Shown here one piece after another: positions 50,594-60,464 of a stretch of DNA of 64,000 bases. Position 1 is the stretch's first letter, and each line of letters opens with the position of its first letter. The notes below the pieces were generated by a model. The model made no database searches. It had not been told where the DNA came from and was given only the letters and a program-made list of their open reading frames with translations. Position numbers and translations under genes: made by a program. Source of the DNA: Paenibacillus pabuli NBRC 13638 (lineage in GTDB: Bacteria; Bacillota; Bacilli; Paenibacillales; Paenibacillaceae); the NCBI RefSeq assembly GCF_001514495.1, contig NZ_BCNM01000015.1, positions 1-64,000 of the forward strand, read 5' to 3'.

Positions 50594-51454
50594 ATGAGCA
50601 GATCTGCCGCATGGGCCGATACCCGAACGACACTCCGCTGGAAACGTTCCGGGTCACTGATCAGTTATGGTTTACTTACGCTCGGACTTGGGTTGATGGT
50701 GTTTCCATTTCTATGGATGATTTCGACGTCGTTCAAGACGCTGGATGAAATCTACTCTCTGAGCCTCATCCCTTCCAGAGTCACATGGGATAATTATGCG
50801 GCCATTTTTCAGGGAACCCCATTTCCCCGCTGGATGTTGAACAGCTTATATGTATCCGTCATTGCCACCGTGAGCGTCTGCGTATTTGATTCCATTACGG
50901 GATACATTCTGGCCAAATTTACGTTCTGGGGGAAACAGGCAATCTTTGTACTCATTCTGAGTACATTAATGGTGCCGACTGAAATGCTGATTATTCCATG
51001 GTATCTGGTATCCAGTAGTTTCAACGGTATGGATACGTACTGGGGTATTCTGTTTCCAGGTTTAATATCCGGGTTTGGCATTTTTCTAATGAAGCAATTC
51101 ATGGAATCCCTTCCTTCGGAATTACTGGACGCGGCACGAATTGATGGTATGGGAGAATGGGGCATTTTCCTTCGGATCGTTGTTCCGCTGGTAAGGCCAG
51201 CGTTTGCCACTCTCTGCATTCTGACATTCCTGGGCAGTTGGAATTCATTCATCTGGCCGCTCATTATTACGCAGAGTGAGGAGATGTTTACGATTCCGGT
51301 CGGGATGGCTTTCTTCTCCAGCGAGGCCAAGGACAGCAGCAACTGGGTGCAGATTATGACTGGAGCAACACTTTCAGTTCTGCCATTGATCGTCCTCTTT
51401 CTGTGCTTCCAGAAGCAGATCATTCGTGGCATTGCTACAACAGGTCTCAAATAG
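50594..51454 (+). CDS. ABC transporter permease 2
   Basis: 286 residues, six membrane helices, EAA loop (SLPSELLDAARIDGMGEWGIFLRIVVPLVRP). No ATPase gene follows, so as in the galactan operon a shared MsmX-like ATPase is expected. Ends the operon; a terminator lies at 51488. Confidence 0.92.
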   Translation: MSRSAAWADTRTTLRWKRSGSLISYGLLTLGLGLMVFPFLWMISTSFKTLDEIYSLSLIPSRVTWDNYAAIFQGTPFPRWMLNSLYVSVIATVSVCVFDSITGYILAKFTFWGKQAIFVLILSTLMVPTEMLIIPWYLVSSSFNGMDTYWGILFPGLISGFGIFLMKQFMESLPSELLDAARIDGMGEWGIFLRIVVPLVRPAFATLCILTFLGSWNSFIWPLIITQSEEMFTIPVGMAFFSSEAKDSSNWVQIMTGATLSVLPLIVLFLCFQKQIIRGIATTGLK

Positions 51455-51487
51455 CATTAAAGCATCGGACATGTTTTATAAAAAAAC

Positions 51488-51523
51488 AAAGCCGGTAACT
51501 CCTTCAGGGATGCCGGCTTTCTT
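51488..51523 (+). terminator. terminator of the lyase-ABC operon
   Basis: AAAGCCGG / CCGGCTTT with an extended imperfect stem and TTTC. Confidence 0.75.
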
Positions 51524-51636
51524 ATATGTTGTTAAGCGTAGTAGAATATACACAGGGTACAATCTAGTATGCGAGCAGCAGCGTTGTTGGGTGGATTGTA
51601 TCCTGATATTTGTGGAGCTGACAAAGGAGACAAAGC

Positions 51637-52194
51637 ATGAGCAATCCATTTACTTTTAAGCAATTCCCGCTAATAAAGACCGAACGTTATACTCTGCGAG
51701 CAGCAGAGGAGAAGGATGCACATGATCTTTATGAGCTATATTCGAATGAAGCGGTTGTTGAATTTATGCCGTTTACCCCTTTTGAATCGGTGAAAGATGC
51801 AATGGATGAGATGAGCTGGTATGCGAAGATTTTCAGGGAGCAGACCGGTTTACGCTGGATGATTGAAGATGGCGAAGCGAGAAAAGTCATTGGCACCTGT
51901 GGGTTTCTTAGTAGGGAAGAAGTACATAACCGGGCTGAGATCGGATACGATCTGCACCCTGCCTTTTGGGGCAAAGGTGTCATGTCCGAAGTGGCGCGTG
52001 CTGTTCTGAATTTTGGATTCATGGACCTGCAACTGAACAAGATCGAAGCGAAAGTGGAACCCCAAAACCAGGCTTCAATCCGATTGCTGCACAAGCTTGG
52101 TTTTCAACAGGAAGGGTTACTGCGGCAGCATGAGTTTGAGAAGGGCAGATACATTGACCTCGCGGTATTCTCCAAATTAAGAAGTGAGTTATAA
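51637..52194 (+). CDS. RimJ/RimL-type GNAT acetyltransferase
   Basis: 185 residues. LRAAEEKDAHDLYELYS, EIGYDLHPAFWGKGVMSEVARAVLNFGF (acetyl-CoA loop) and VEPQNQASIRLLHKLGFQQEGLLRQHEF are typical of the ribosomal-protein / small-molecule acetylating branch. Target unknown. GGAGACAAAGC precedes the ATG. Confidence 0.9.
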   Translation: MSNPFTFKQFPLIKTERYTLRAAEEKDAHDLYELYSNEAVVEFMPFTPFESVKDAMDEMSWYAKIFREQTGLRWMIEDGEARKVIGTCGFLSREEVHNRAEIGYDLHPAFWGKGVMSEVARAVLNFGFMDLQLNKIEAKVEPQNQASIRLLHKLGFQQEGLLRQHEFEKGRYIDLAVFSKLRSEL

Positions 52195-52226
52195 GTTGTA
52201 CGATTAAGTATTATAGCTATGGAAAA

Positions 52227-52277
52227 AGCCGTGGTTTCCCACGGCTGAACGAAGCCGGATAAATGATCCGGCCTTTT
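52227..52277. terminator. two adjacent hairpins between convergent genes
   Basis: AGCCGTGG / CCACGGCT and GCCGGAT-AAATG-ATCCGGC followed by CTTTT. Confidence 0.7.
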
Positions 52278-52283
52278 GGTATA

Positions 52284-54959
52284 TCATTCTTCGTTCAATC
52301 CGGCTTCCAGTGCCTTGCCTATGGCTTCAAGCCGGGTAGCGACGCCGAGTTTGCTGTATATCCGGTTAATATGGGTTTTCACGGTCCCCATCCCGATGTT
52401 CATTCGGTCTGCAATTTCACGGTTGGCGTATCCACGTGTCATCTGGGTCAACACCAGCCGCTCTTTGGGGGTGAGGAGACCGATGCCTTCTTGGAAATGA
52501 GATTGAGATGCTGCCCTGGTTAGGGTGCCCATGTTGAATGCTCGCAGGACCTGCTTCACATAAGCTATCGAAGGTTTGTTCCTCATGCTTGATCCATGGC
52601 TTGACTGTATCTGCAGATAAGAAGTGATCAAACCGGCCGCTGCGGTTCTTTCTTGAACAAACAGGCTGGTGAATCCTTCGGCCTCTGCGAAGTGGAGCGC
52701 TTCGCCCATATGCAGGAGAGCGGCGTCCATACGTCCTGCTCCGGCCAGCGCCAGTGCATGAAGCAGGCTTGCCTCAATAGCTTCAATGGGCCGTTTCTCC
52801 TGTGCAGTCAGCTGTTCAAGCCGTTCAATTAACGGCAGCGATTGCTCTGCTTTTCCCAAAATGATGAGGAAACGTGCCAATTGCAGATAGATATGCAGGT
52901 GATAGATCGATATCGGATCAGTGACAGACAGCCGCCAGCGTGAAATCCAATCCAGAGCAGGCTGGGATTCACCGCCCATCAGTGACATTCGTGCGAGTTC
53001 ACCTTGCACATGGATCAGCGCTTCCTCCATTTGATGTTCCTCCAGCTCGATCAGAGCGGAGCTCAGGTACTGTACAGCTTCATTGCTCCGCTGCTGGAGT
53101 GTAAGACTTTTCGCCATATAGATCCACCCCGGAAGGCTGATACTCACGCGATGTTCTCCATCTCCGAACTGTGCAGCAGCTTCCATACCGAGCTGAAGAT
53201 AACGCTCAGCTTCCACTGCCTCGTTCCAATGATAATGCAATTCCCCAAGTCCAATATAGAGCCATGCCAGCACGGGCTGATTCAGGTTCCGGACAAGTTC
53301 AATGATGTGTAGAAGGAAAGGCTTGACAATGCTTCTGGCAAGCTGACCACTCTGTCCGCGGAATGCCCCAAGCATGGAAGGGTGGGCAGGACCCTCGAAC
53401 ATGCCCAGAATGAAGTTACCCATATGAGGCAGCTGTGCCTGGAAGTGCTGGAGATTGTTCAGTGCAGCCAGATTATTTTGCTCATTGAAGGTAGAGTAGA
53501 GCGAACGCATCAGCACAAGATTGCCCGTCACCGAATTGTGCTCCACCTCTGTCCATTGTGCACCATCCATCTTGAGCCTGCGCTCCATCTTTCTCAGTTC
53601 CGACTCAAACAGCACAGTCTGTCGTCCAAACAGCAGTGTGAGCAGGTAGGAGAAATGTAGTGAAGGTCTGGCGAGAAGTACATATTCGGGCAAGGCCGCC
53701 AGCCAGGTGCCGAGGGTGGACCATTCACGTTTGAGTGTGCGATCCGCCATCTTTTCCAGCAGATCCGCGACCTGGTCATATTCTCCGGCTTTCAGCCAGT
53801 ATTCAATGGCTTCCTCCGGCATGTGCTGTGACATGCACCACTCGGCTGCCCTCCGGCGTCGCTCATTCGCTTTGCCCGGAGATACTTTCATGAACTGCGC
53901 AAGCAGGAAGGCCGAGAACAATGAATGGAAACGATACCAGCCCCCTGTACCGTGCAGCGGAATCAGAAACAGGCCGGATTTCAGGGCTTCCTCCAGCATA
54001 AGTCCGGGCTGTTGATGTTGGCTAACTGCTCCGCACAGGGAGGAATTCAGCCGTGGAAGCACGCTGCAATCCATCAGAAATTGCTGCATGTCTGGAGCAA
54101 GTTCATGGAACACTTCCTCCAGGAGATAGGATTCGAACAGCCGATGATTGTTTGCAAGCTCTTTGAGTACATGATGTGCACTCTGCTTCTCCATCGCTAG
54201 GGCGGCCAGCTTCATGGCGGCAATCCAGCCTTCTGTGCGGTTTACGAAGGAACGTGAGGTCTGTTCCGGCAGATCCAGCTTCATCAGATCACGGAAAAAT
54301 AAAGCACCTTCCTGCTCCGTAAATCGCATATCGTCAGCCTCAATCCGCAGTACTGCCTGTTCAAGCTCCATCTTGGCCAGTGGAAGAGCGGGTTGTTCAC
54401 GGCTGATCAGGATAACATGCAGGCTGGAAGGCATGAACTCCAGAAAATAAGCAAAGGATTGCCTAAGCTCGGCCTCCTGAATGAACTGGAAATCGTCCAG
54501 TACGATAATCAAAGGTTTCGCCAATCGGCTGAGTTCATTCAGTAAATACACCATCGCCATCTCGCTGTCCCCGCTGTGAAGCAGGTGCAAGAACGGTTTA
54601 ATCTTCGTACTGAATTCAGGCAGGACGGATTGTATACCTGCTGTGATATACTGCCAGAAACGGCTTAACCCGTTATCTCCTGTGTCCAGGGAGATCCACA
54701 TATTCGGCTGTGTAATGTGGCTGCACCAGCGACTGACAAGCGTCGTTTTTCCATATCCGGCAGGGGAGATGACCAAGGTCAATTTTCGGAAGAGCCCTTT
54801 ATCCAGTACAGTGTGCAGACGTTCACGCTCAAGTGCTGGCACATGGCGGTAAGGCAAACTCAGCTTGGAATGAAGTGTCAGGGTGTCGGTGGACATGATT
54901 TCGGATGAATGCGCGGCAGTTTCCCGATGTTGCTCATCGTTAGGTTGAGGTGATGACAT
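52284..54959 (-). CDS. MalT-type large LuxR regulator with STAND NTPase
   Basis: 891 residues. Walker A SPAGYGKTTLVSRW (about 64-78), IIVLDDFQ (about 150) as Walker B, a winged-helix stretch, then a long TPR-like helical array (about 390-790) and a C-terminal LuxR HTH (LTPKERLVLTQMTRGYANREIADRMNIGMGTVKTHINRIYSKLGV). It is expected to be activated by a ligand bound to the repeats and by ATP. Targets are not shown; no operator was found near it. AGGAAA precedes the start. Confidence 0.93.
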   Translation of the reverse strand: MSSPQPNDEQHRETAAHSSEIMSTDTLTLHSKLSLPYRHVPALERERLHTVLDKGLFRKLTLVISPAGYGKTTLVSRWCSHITQPNMWISLDTGDNGLSRFWQYITAGIQSVLPEFSTKIKPFLHLLHSGDSEMAMVYLLNELSRLAKPLIIVLDDFQFIQEAELRQSFAYFLEFMPSSLHVILISREQPALPLAKMELEQAVLRIEADDMRFTEQEGALFFRDLMKLDLPEQTSRSFVNRTEGWIAAMKLAALAMEKQSAHHVLKELANNHRLFESYLLEEVFHELAPDMQQFLMDCSVLPRLNSSLCGAVSQHQQPGLMLEEALKSGLFLIPLHGTGGWYRFHSLFSAFLLAQFMKVSPGKANERRRRAAEWCMSQHMPEEAIEYWLKAGEYDQVADLLEKMADRTLKREWSTLGTWLAALPEYVLLARPSLHFSYLLTLLFGRQTVLFESELRKMERRLKMDGAQWTEVEHNSVTGNLVLMRSLYSTFNEQNNLAALNNLQHFQAQLPHMGNFILGMFEGPAHPSMLGAFRGQSGQLARSIVKPFLLHIIELVRNLNQPVLAWLYIGLGELHYHWNEAVEAERYLQLGMEAAAQFGDGEHRVSISLPGWIYMAKSLTLQQRSNEAVQYLSSALIELEEHQMEEALIHVQGELARMSLMGGESQPALDWISRWRLSVTDPISIYHLHIYLQLARFLIILGKAEQSLPLIERLEQLTAQEKRPIEAIEASLLHALALAGAGRMDAALLHMGEALHFAEAEGFTSLFVQERTAAAGLITSYLQIQSSHGSSMRNKPSIAYVKQVLRAFNMGTLTRAASQSHFQEGIGLLTPKERLVLTQMTRGYANREIADRMNIGMGTVKTHINRIYSKLGVATRLEAIGKALEAGLNEE

Positions 54960-54999
54960 ATATATTTCCTTTCTTTATCGTTCGAAGTGTACACCCGCA

Positions 55000-55243
55000 T
55001 AATTCGACAAAAGGTGCCGGTTTTCCTTTTCATCCCTGAAGGAATAAGAAGTGTATTATCCATATCGGACCCGGCAGATCGTCCATAGCATCATTAACAT
55101 GCCTTATATATAATCGGAAATTACAGCACATCCATGAGGAGGAACACGTTGTTCAGAATGGACTGCATATCATTTCCGGGCCTCCAGCCTTGTCCTTCCG
55201 AATTCGCCCATGCTATATTGGGGAGATGTGAGGAGATGAGGAT
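55000..55243. other. intergenic region
   Basis: Holds the regulator's promoter and, near 55200, the exonuclease ribosome site (GAGGAGATGAG). No other feature is recognised. Confidence 0.4.
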
Positions 55244-55999
55244 ATGAAGCTGGTGTCCTGGAATGTGAATGGATTGCGGGCATGTGTTACCAAGGGATTC
55301 ATGGATTATTATTACGAGAGTCAGGCTGATATTTTCTGTGTGCAGGAGACCAAGCTGCAGGCAGGGCAGATCGAGATGGATCTGGGAGAAGACGTGTATC
55401 AATACTGGAATTATGCTGTCAAAAAAGGATACTCCGGCACAGCCGTTTTTACCCGGATCAAGCCGCTATCCGTCTGGTACGGGATCGAGGAAGACAGCGA
55501 GCCGGAAGGTCGCATGATTACGCTGGAGTTTGATCATTTTTATCTGGTGAATGTATATACACCCAATGCGAAGCGGGATCTGACCAGACTTCCTTACCGT
55601 CTGGAATGGGAGGATCGGTTCAGAGGGTACGTGCTGCAATTGGAGCAAACCAAACCGGTTATCGTATGTGGTGACCTGAATGTAGCTCATCAGGAGATCG
55701 ACCTGAAGAATCCGAAGCCGAATCTGGGCAACTCGGGATTCACGCTGGAAGAGCGAGGCAAGATGACCGATCTGCTGGCGGCCGGATATGTGGATAGCTT
55801 CCGCCATTTGTACCCGGATCGCACGGATGTGTACAGTTGGTGGTCGTACATGCCCAAGGTAAGAGAACGTAATGTTGGATGGCGGATCGATTATTTTCTT
55901 GTATCCAATCAACTGGCTCCGAAGGTATCAAATGCGCATATTGATTGCCATGTAATGGGCAGTGATCATTGCCCGGTGGGTTTGAGTTTACAACTGTAG
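55244..55999 (+). CDS. xthA: exodeoxyribonuclease III
   Basis: 251 residues of the ExoIII/APE family: SWNVNGLRA, VQETKLQ (E35), GDLNVAHQEIDL, WRIDYFLVS and GSDHCPVG supply all metal and catalytic residues. It repairs abasic sites and removes 3' blocks. Single gene with its own terminator downstream. Confidence 0.96.
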   Translation: MKLVSWNVNGLRACVTKGFMDYYYESQADIFCVQETKLQAGQIEMDLGEDVYQYWNYAVKKGYSGTAVFTRIKPLSVWYGIEEDSEPEGRMITLEFDHFYLVNVYTPNAKRDLTRLPYRLEWEDRFRGYVLQLEQTKPVIVCGDLNVAHQEIDLKNPKPNLGNSGFTLEERGKMTDLLAAGYVDSFRHLYPDRTDVYSWWSYMPKVRERNVGWRIDYFLVSNQLAPKVSNAHIDCHVMGSDHCPVGLSLQL

Positions 56000-56036
56000 C
56001 TCGCGCAGGAATGGGCTATATGAAAATCAATATCAT

Positions 56037-56080
56037 GAAAACCGCAAGTTTCCGTTAGGGGAGATTTGCGGTTTTTTGGC
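56037..56080 (+). terminator. terminator of xthA
   Basis: AAAACCGCAA ... TTTGCGGTTTT stem followed by TTTGG. Confidence 0.8.
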
Positions 56081-56262
56081 GTTTGTCTTTGCGTTTCCTC
56101 AGGTACAGGGAGGTTCAAGGGTTCTTTATACCGCGGGTAGGGGGACCGAACTGGACTTAGGTTGGGGGAAGAACTGGACCCGGGATTGTTCCGCCTTCAC
56201 CTGTACTTGGGTAGGATTGAAGAATACATATAGAAGAAGACTCGGGGAGTAAGGAGTAGAGA

Positions 56263-57249
56263 ATGATGAAGAAGGGGTTACGGAGAGGATTAAAAGGACT
56301 GGGTGGTCTGATGCTGGCGACGGGACTTCTGCTGCTGGCAGGTACCGCATACGAGGCGTATCAGTCAACACAGGACATGAAGTCTTATGCTGCACCGGGC
56401 AAGATGTATGAGGTGAGTGGGCGCAACATGCATCTCTATGCAGCAGGTACAGGAAAAGCGACAGTGGTGCTGGCATCAGGTTGGGGTACACCCAATCCTT
56501 ATGTTGATTTCAGCCCTTTGTATGACAAGTTGAAGTCCCAGGCGAAAATTGTGGTGTATGATCGTTTCGGTTACGGGTATAGCGACTACACAGACCGTAC
56601 GCGAGATATCGATACCATGACGGAGGAAATCCATCAATTGCTGCGAGTATCCGGTCAACGTCCACCGTATATCATGGTAGGTCATTCTCTCGGATCGCTG
56701 GAGACAGTGCGGTTCGCACAAATGTATCCGGATGAGGTGGCTGGCATGGTCATGATCGATGGAGGAAGTCCTGAATATTACAGCTCCGTGGAGATGGAGC
56801 CAAGGGAATGGTATTTCGATGCAGCCCGTTTTCTGGTGAAAACAGGAATTCTGCGTACATTGCTGCATTCGGATCGGATAACGGAATCCTTGGTCATTGA
56901 CCCGGAACTCGTCACGGAATCGATGAGAAAGGCAGCCACCATATCCACGCTCAAGCATGCTTACAATGAAAATGTGATTGAAGAGATGCGCAATTCCAAG
57001 ATGAATGCAGCCCATGTTCTTGAGCATAAAAAGCAATTCTCCTTCCCGCTAACCATTCTGACGGCGGGTTCAGAGAAACCAAGCGAAGGCAGTAGGGCAT
57101 GGCAGGCAGATCAAGCGGATTTTGCTTCATGGTCCAGCCAAGGAACGCAGCTCACTGTGGCACATGCTAAACACTACATCCATAACAGTCAGCCGGATGT
57201 TGTAGCTGCTGAAATTCTGAAGATGGTTAGAATATCCAAAGACAAATGA
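56263..57249 (+). CDS. membrane-anchored alpha/beta hydrolase
   Basis: 328 residues. One N-terminal TM segment (about 12-30) anchors it, with the domain outside. GSGWGTPNP-like oxyanion loop (LASGWGTPN), VGHSLGS nucleophile elbow, and the histidine near the end (AKHYIH). The next gene begins inside its stop (ATGA), so they are translated together. Substrate unknown; a lipid- or peptide-related pairing with the next enzyme is possible. Confidence 0.85.
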   Translation: MMKKGLRRGLKGLGGLMLATGLLLLAGTAYEAYQSTQDMKSYAAPGKMYEVSGRNMHLYAAGTGKATVVLASGWGTPNPYVDFSPLYDKLKSQAKIVVYDRFGYGYSDYTDRTRDIDTMTEEIHQLLRVSGQRPPYIMVGHSLGSLETVRFAQMYPDEVAGMVMIDGGSPEYYSSVEMEPREWYFDAARFLVKTGILRTLLHSDRITESLVIDPELVTESMRKAATISTLKHAYNENVIEEMRNSKMNAAHVLEHKKQFSFPLTILTAGSEKPSEGSRAWQADQADFASWSSQGTQLTVAHAKHYIHNSQPDVVAAEILKMVRISKDK

Positions 57250-59231
57250 GAAAACAGATTCAATATAAAGGGATAGGAAGACGAGGGAGATGGATGAAGA
57301 AGATTGGGGTATTTGGCAGGTTTTTGTCCTTGTTGTTGGCAAGTTGCCTGTTGTCTTTAATTGTACTGTCAGTATCCGTTGTATGTTTGACGGACAGAGT
57401 TGACGCAGCGTCTGCTGTTCGGACGAATTTATCTGCAGCTGAGTTGGAACAGGTCGTAAGCCCGTTGGTTTCAGAACAAATCAGAAAATTGAACATTCCG
57501 GGAGCCGCTGTTGTTATCACGCAAGGGGAAGATATCATTTTCAGCCAAGGTTACGGTTATGCCAATGTGGAGCAGCAGATTCGGATGAACCCGCGCGATA
57601 CATTGGTTCGCATTGGCTCATTGACGAAGACCATCACAGCCACAGCTGCAATGCAGCTGGTAGAACAGGGGAAGATCGAGACGGGGACAGATGTGAATGA
57701 TTATCTGACCTCGTATCAGCTGGATACATTCAATCAGCAGCCGATTACGCTTCACCATTTGCTTACGCATACGGCTGGACTGGATCAGGTCATGTATCGT
57801 ACTGTGGCAGCATCACAAGACGAGTTGGTTGGAGCGGAATCTTTCTTGCAGCAATATGTAAAAGACCAGCCTCCCGTCAGAGAACCCGGTACCGAGTATG
57901 AGTACAACAATGCCGGGCTGGGTCTGGTCGGCAATCTTATTGAACAGGTCAGTGGGCAATCGCTGGATGAGTATATGAAGGAACATCTCTTTCAGCCACT
58001 TGGCATGTCTACAGCCGCGTTGGATATGCCAGATGGGAGTCCGGATCTTCCGTTATCCTATGATGTGGATGAAGAAGGAAATTACCATTCCATCCCCTAT
58101 GAGCATTTTAATATTCCGGGAGCGGGAGGACTTAGTGTAACGCCGAATGAGTTTGCACACTTCATGATCGCTCAGTTGAATGAAGGGATGTACAAGGGAA
58201 AGGCCGTGCTGAAGCCGGAGACCGTACACACCATGCAGCATGAACAGTATACGGATCACCCGGAACTTGCCGGGGTTGGATATGGATTTTTTCTCGGCAA
58301 ACTTTCTAATGCCATACCGATGGTCTACCATACGGGAGAAGTGGAAGGATTCATATCCAAGATGGTGCTGATCCCTTCCAGACAGATCGGGATATATGTT
58401 GTCATCAATGCAGGGCAGTCCGATGTACAGCTTCATAATCAGGTTGTAGAGTCCATCACGGACCTGCTGGGTCCAGTAAACACAGACACCTCACAGGTTG
58501 TAATAACGTCGCTGAGTGCAGAACAAATGCAGAACTATGAGGGTCATTACATGTTCCGGCTCAGTCCACAGTATGGTTGGGGCAGATGGGTTACCTTTTT
58601 TGAGAAAGCGAGTTATACGATTCGGGCGGATGGAGTCAATCTGATCGTTAGTGGAACGTTTCCAGAAGAAGAAGGAGAAGAGCAGTATAAGCGCTTTGTG
58701 CCCATTCAGGAAGGCATTTTTCAAGAAGAAGGTACAGACCAGTCCATATGGTTTCATGAACAGGACGGACTGTGGAAGGCAACTGGTTTGAACGGGGTGA
58801 CCATGTCCCAAACATCCCGGTGGAATACCCCGTCATTTCTGTTGGGTGTGTTTGTGTGCTTCATTTTATTTTGGATTTTCATAGCTATGACATGGCTCAT
58901 TCGTTACATTATTCGTTGGTTCAGCAGTAATCGGCGGCCGGTCTCCAGAATGATCGGGGTGATGGCGGCAATCTATGCAACCGCTGTGCCACTACAGATC
59001 GTGTATGGATTGACTCATATGAGTACAGGATTTCCATTCTGGTATCGATGGGGATTGTGCTCTCTTCCATGGATTGCAGCATTGCTTGGGTTGATTCTGC
59101 TTCTGCAAAATGCCCGAGATGCCGTAAGAGGTAACGGCGGATCGATTGGAAGAAGTGCATTGGCCGTGGTGGCTTTGACCTTCACAGCGTATATGGGATA
59201 TTGGAATATGCTTTCCATTCATTTTTACTAA
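57246..59231 (+). CDS. beta-lactamase-family serine hydrolase with C-terminal membrane domain
   Basis: 661 residues. N-terminal signal/TM (about 25-50), SxxK motif SLTK (S125, K128), Y-x-N (YNN) and HTG (VYHTGEVEGF) of class C-like serine hydrolases, and about four TM helices in the last 140 residues. Members act on D-Ala peptides or esters at the cell surface. The ATG overlaps the previous stop (ATGA); a second ATG at 57294 is possible. Confidence 0.9.
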   Translation: MRKQIQYKGIGRRGRWMKKIGVFGRFLSLLLASCLLSLIVLSVSVVCLTDRVDAASAVRTNLSAAELEQVVSPLVSEQIRKLNIPGAAVVITQGEDIIFSQGYGYANVEQQIRMNPRDTLVRIGSLTKTITATAAMQLVEQGKIETGTDVNDYLTSYQLDTFNQQPITLHHLLTHTAGLDQVMYRTVAASQDELVGAESFLQQYVKDQPPVREPGTEYEYNNAGLGLVGNLIEQVSGQSLDEYMKEHLFQPLGMSTAALDMPDGSPDLPLSYDVDEEGNYHSIPYEHFNIPGAGGLSVTPNEFAHFMIAQLNEGMYKGKAVLKPETVHTMQHEQYTDHPELAGVGYGFFLGKLSNAIPMVYHTGEVEGFISKMVLIPSRQIGIYVVINAGQSDVQLHNQVVESITDLLGPVNTDTSQVVITSLSAEQMQNYEGHYMFRLSPQYGWGRWVTFFEKASYTIRADGVNLIVSGTFPEEEGEEQYKRFVPIQEGIFQEEGTDQSIWFHEQDGLWKATGLNGVTMSQTSRWNTPSFLLGVFVCFILFWIFIAMTWLIRYIIRWFSSNRRPVSRMIGVMAAIYATAVPLQIVYGLTHMSTGFPFWYRWGLCSLPWIAALLGLILLLQNARDAVRGNGGSIGRSALAVVALTFTAYMGYWNMLSIHFY

Positions 59232-59323
59232 ATAATGAATGAAGTTACCTTACCTTGCATGAAAAGTGGCACTGATGCTGTCCAAATGCAAGGTATTTTT
59301 ATTTCAAACTGGAAACCTGACAG

Positions 59324-59351
59324 TTTACATGTTATGTTATATCATTATACT
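59324..59351 (+). promoter_or_regulatory. probable SigA promoter of ddh
   Basis: TTTACA, 16-bp spacer, TATACT, 45 bp before the ATG. Confidence 0.45.
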
Positions 59352-59395
59352 AGATAGAGTAGGCAACTATAGATGGAGACAGGAGAGGATTGAAC

Positions 59396-60373
59396 ATGGT
59401 CAAAGTTGGTATCGTAGGTTACGGAAATCTGGGCAAAGGTGTAGAGAAAGCGATTACTCAAAACCCGGATATGGAGCTTGTTGCTGTATTTACACGTCGT
59501 AACCCGGAGCAGATGGTTGCAGAAGGTACGGAGGTTCGTTTCGAGCATATCTCTGCTGCTGAGCAATACATAGGCAAAATTGATGTGATGATTCTGTGTG
59601 GAGGTTCGGCAACCGATCTTCCGGAGCAGACACCTGCAATTGCAAAATGGTTCAATACGGTGGATAGCTTCGATACACATGCGAAAATCCCTGAATTCTA
59701 TACGGAAGTTAACGCTGCGGCAGAGCAAGGTGGCCACGTGAGCGTCATTTCCACAGGTTGGGACCCGGGCTTGTTCTCGATGAACCGACTGCTTGCTCAA
59801 TCGATCCTGCCAGAAGGCAAAGAGTATACGTTCTGGGGTAAAGGGGTCAGCCAAGGCCACTCGGATGCCATCCGTCGTGTTCCGGGCGTGAAAGCTGGTG
59901 TACAATACACCGTACCTGTTGAAGAAGTAATCAACCGCATTCGTGCTGGGGAGACACCAGAACTGTCCACACGTGAGAAACATTTGCGTCAATGTTTTGT
60001 TGTGGCTGAAGATGGCGCCAATCAGGATGAGATTCGTGAAACCATTGTGTCCATGCCGAACTATTTTGCCGATTACGATACAACGGTGACGTTCATTACC
60101 GAAGAGCAGTTAAAGTCGGAGCATGAAGGCATGCCGCACGGCGGATTTGTCATTCGCAGTGGTGTTACAGGCAACGGACAGAAGCAAATTGTTGAATTTG
60201 GCTTGAAATTGGACAGCAATCCTGAATTTACAGCCAGCGTGCTTGTGGCTTATGCAAGAGCTGCGCAGCGTTTGAGCGTGGAAGGACATAAGGGTGCTAA
60301 GACGGTATTCGATATTCCACTCGGTCACCTGTCTCCGAAATCGGCTGAGGAACTTCGCCGCGACCTGTTATAA
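59396..60373 (+). CDS. ddh: meso-diaminopimelate dehydrogenase
   Basis: 325 residues from the ATG behind AGGAGAGG (a TTG at 59390 is too close to it). GIVGYGNLGKG is the NADPH loop; CGGSATDLPEQTPAIAKWFNTVDSFDTHAKIPE and STGWDPGLFSMNR are diagnostic of Ddh. It makes meso-DAP from tetrahydrodipicolinate and ammonia in one step, for lysine and peptidoglycan. Single gene. Confidence 0.96.
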   Translation: MVKVGIVGYGNLGKGVEKAITQNPDMELVAVFTRRNPEQMVAEGTEVRFEHISAAEQYIGKIDVMILCGGSATDLPEQTPAIAKWFNTVDSFDTHAKIPEFYTEVNAAAEQGGHVSVISTGWDPGLFSMNRLLAQSILPEGKEYTFWGKGVSQGHSDAIRRVPGVKAGVQYTVPVEEVINRIRAGETPELSTREKHLRQCFVVAEDGANQDEIRETIVSMPNYFADYDTTVTFITEEQLKSEHEGMPHGGFVIRSGVTGNGQKQIVEFGLKLDSNPEFTASVLVAYARAAQRLSVEGHKGAKTVFDIPLGHLSPKSAEELRRDLL

Positions 60374-60406
60374 TCCATCCATCGTAACTCAAAATAGATA
60401 TAAAAG

Positions 60407-60440
60407 AATCAGCCCGTCTTCAAAAAAGGACGGGCTGATT
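60407..60440. terminator. bidirectional terminator between ddh and the pentapeptide gene
   Basis: Perfect 12-bp stem AATCAGCCCGTC / GACGGGCTGATT, with TTCTTTTA following on the minus strand. Confidence 0.85.
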
Positions 60441-60464
60441 GCTGTACAACCGTGCATATTCAGG

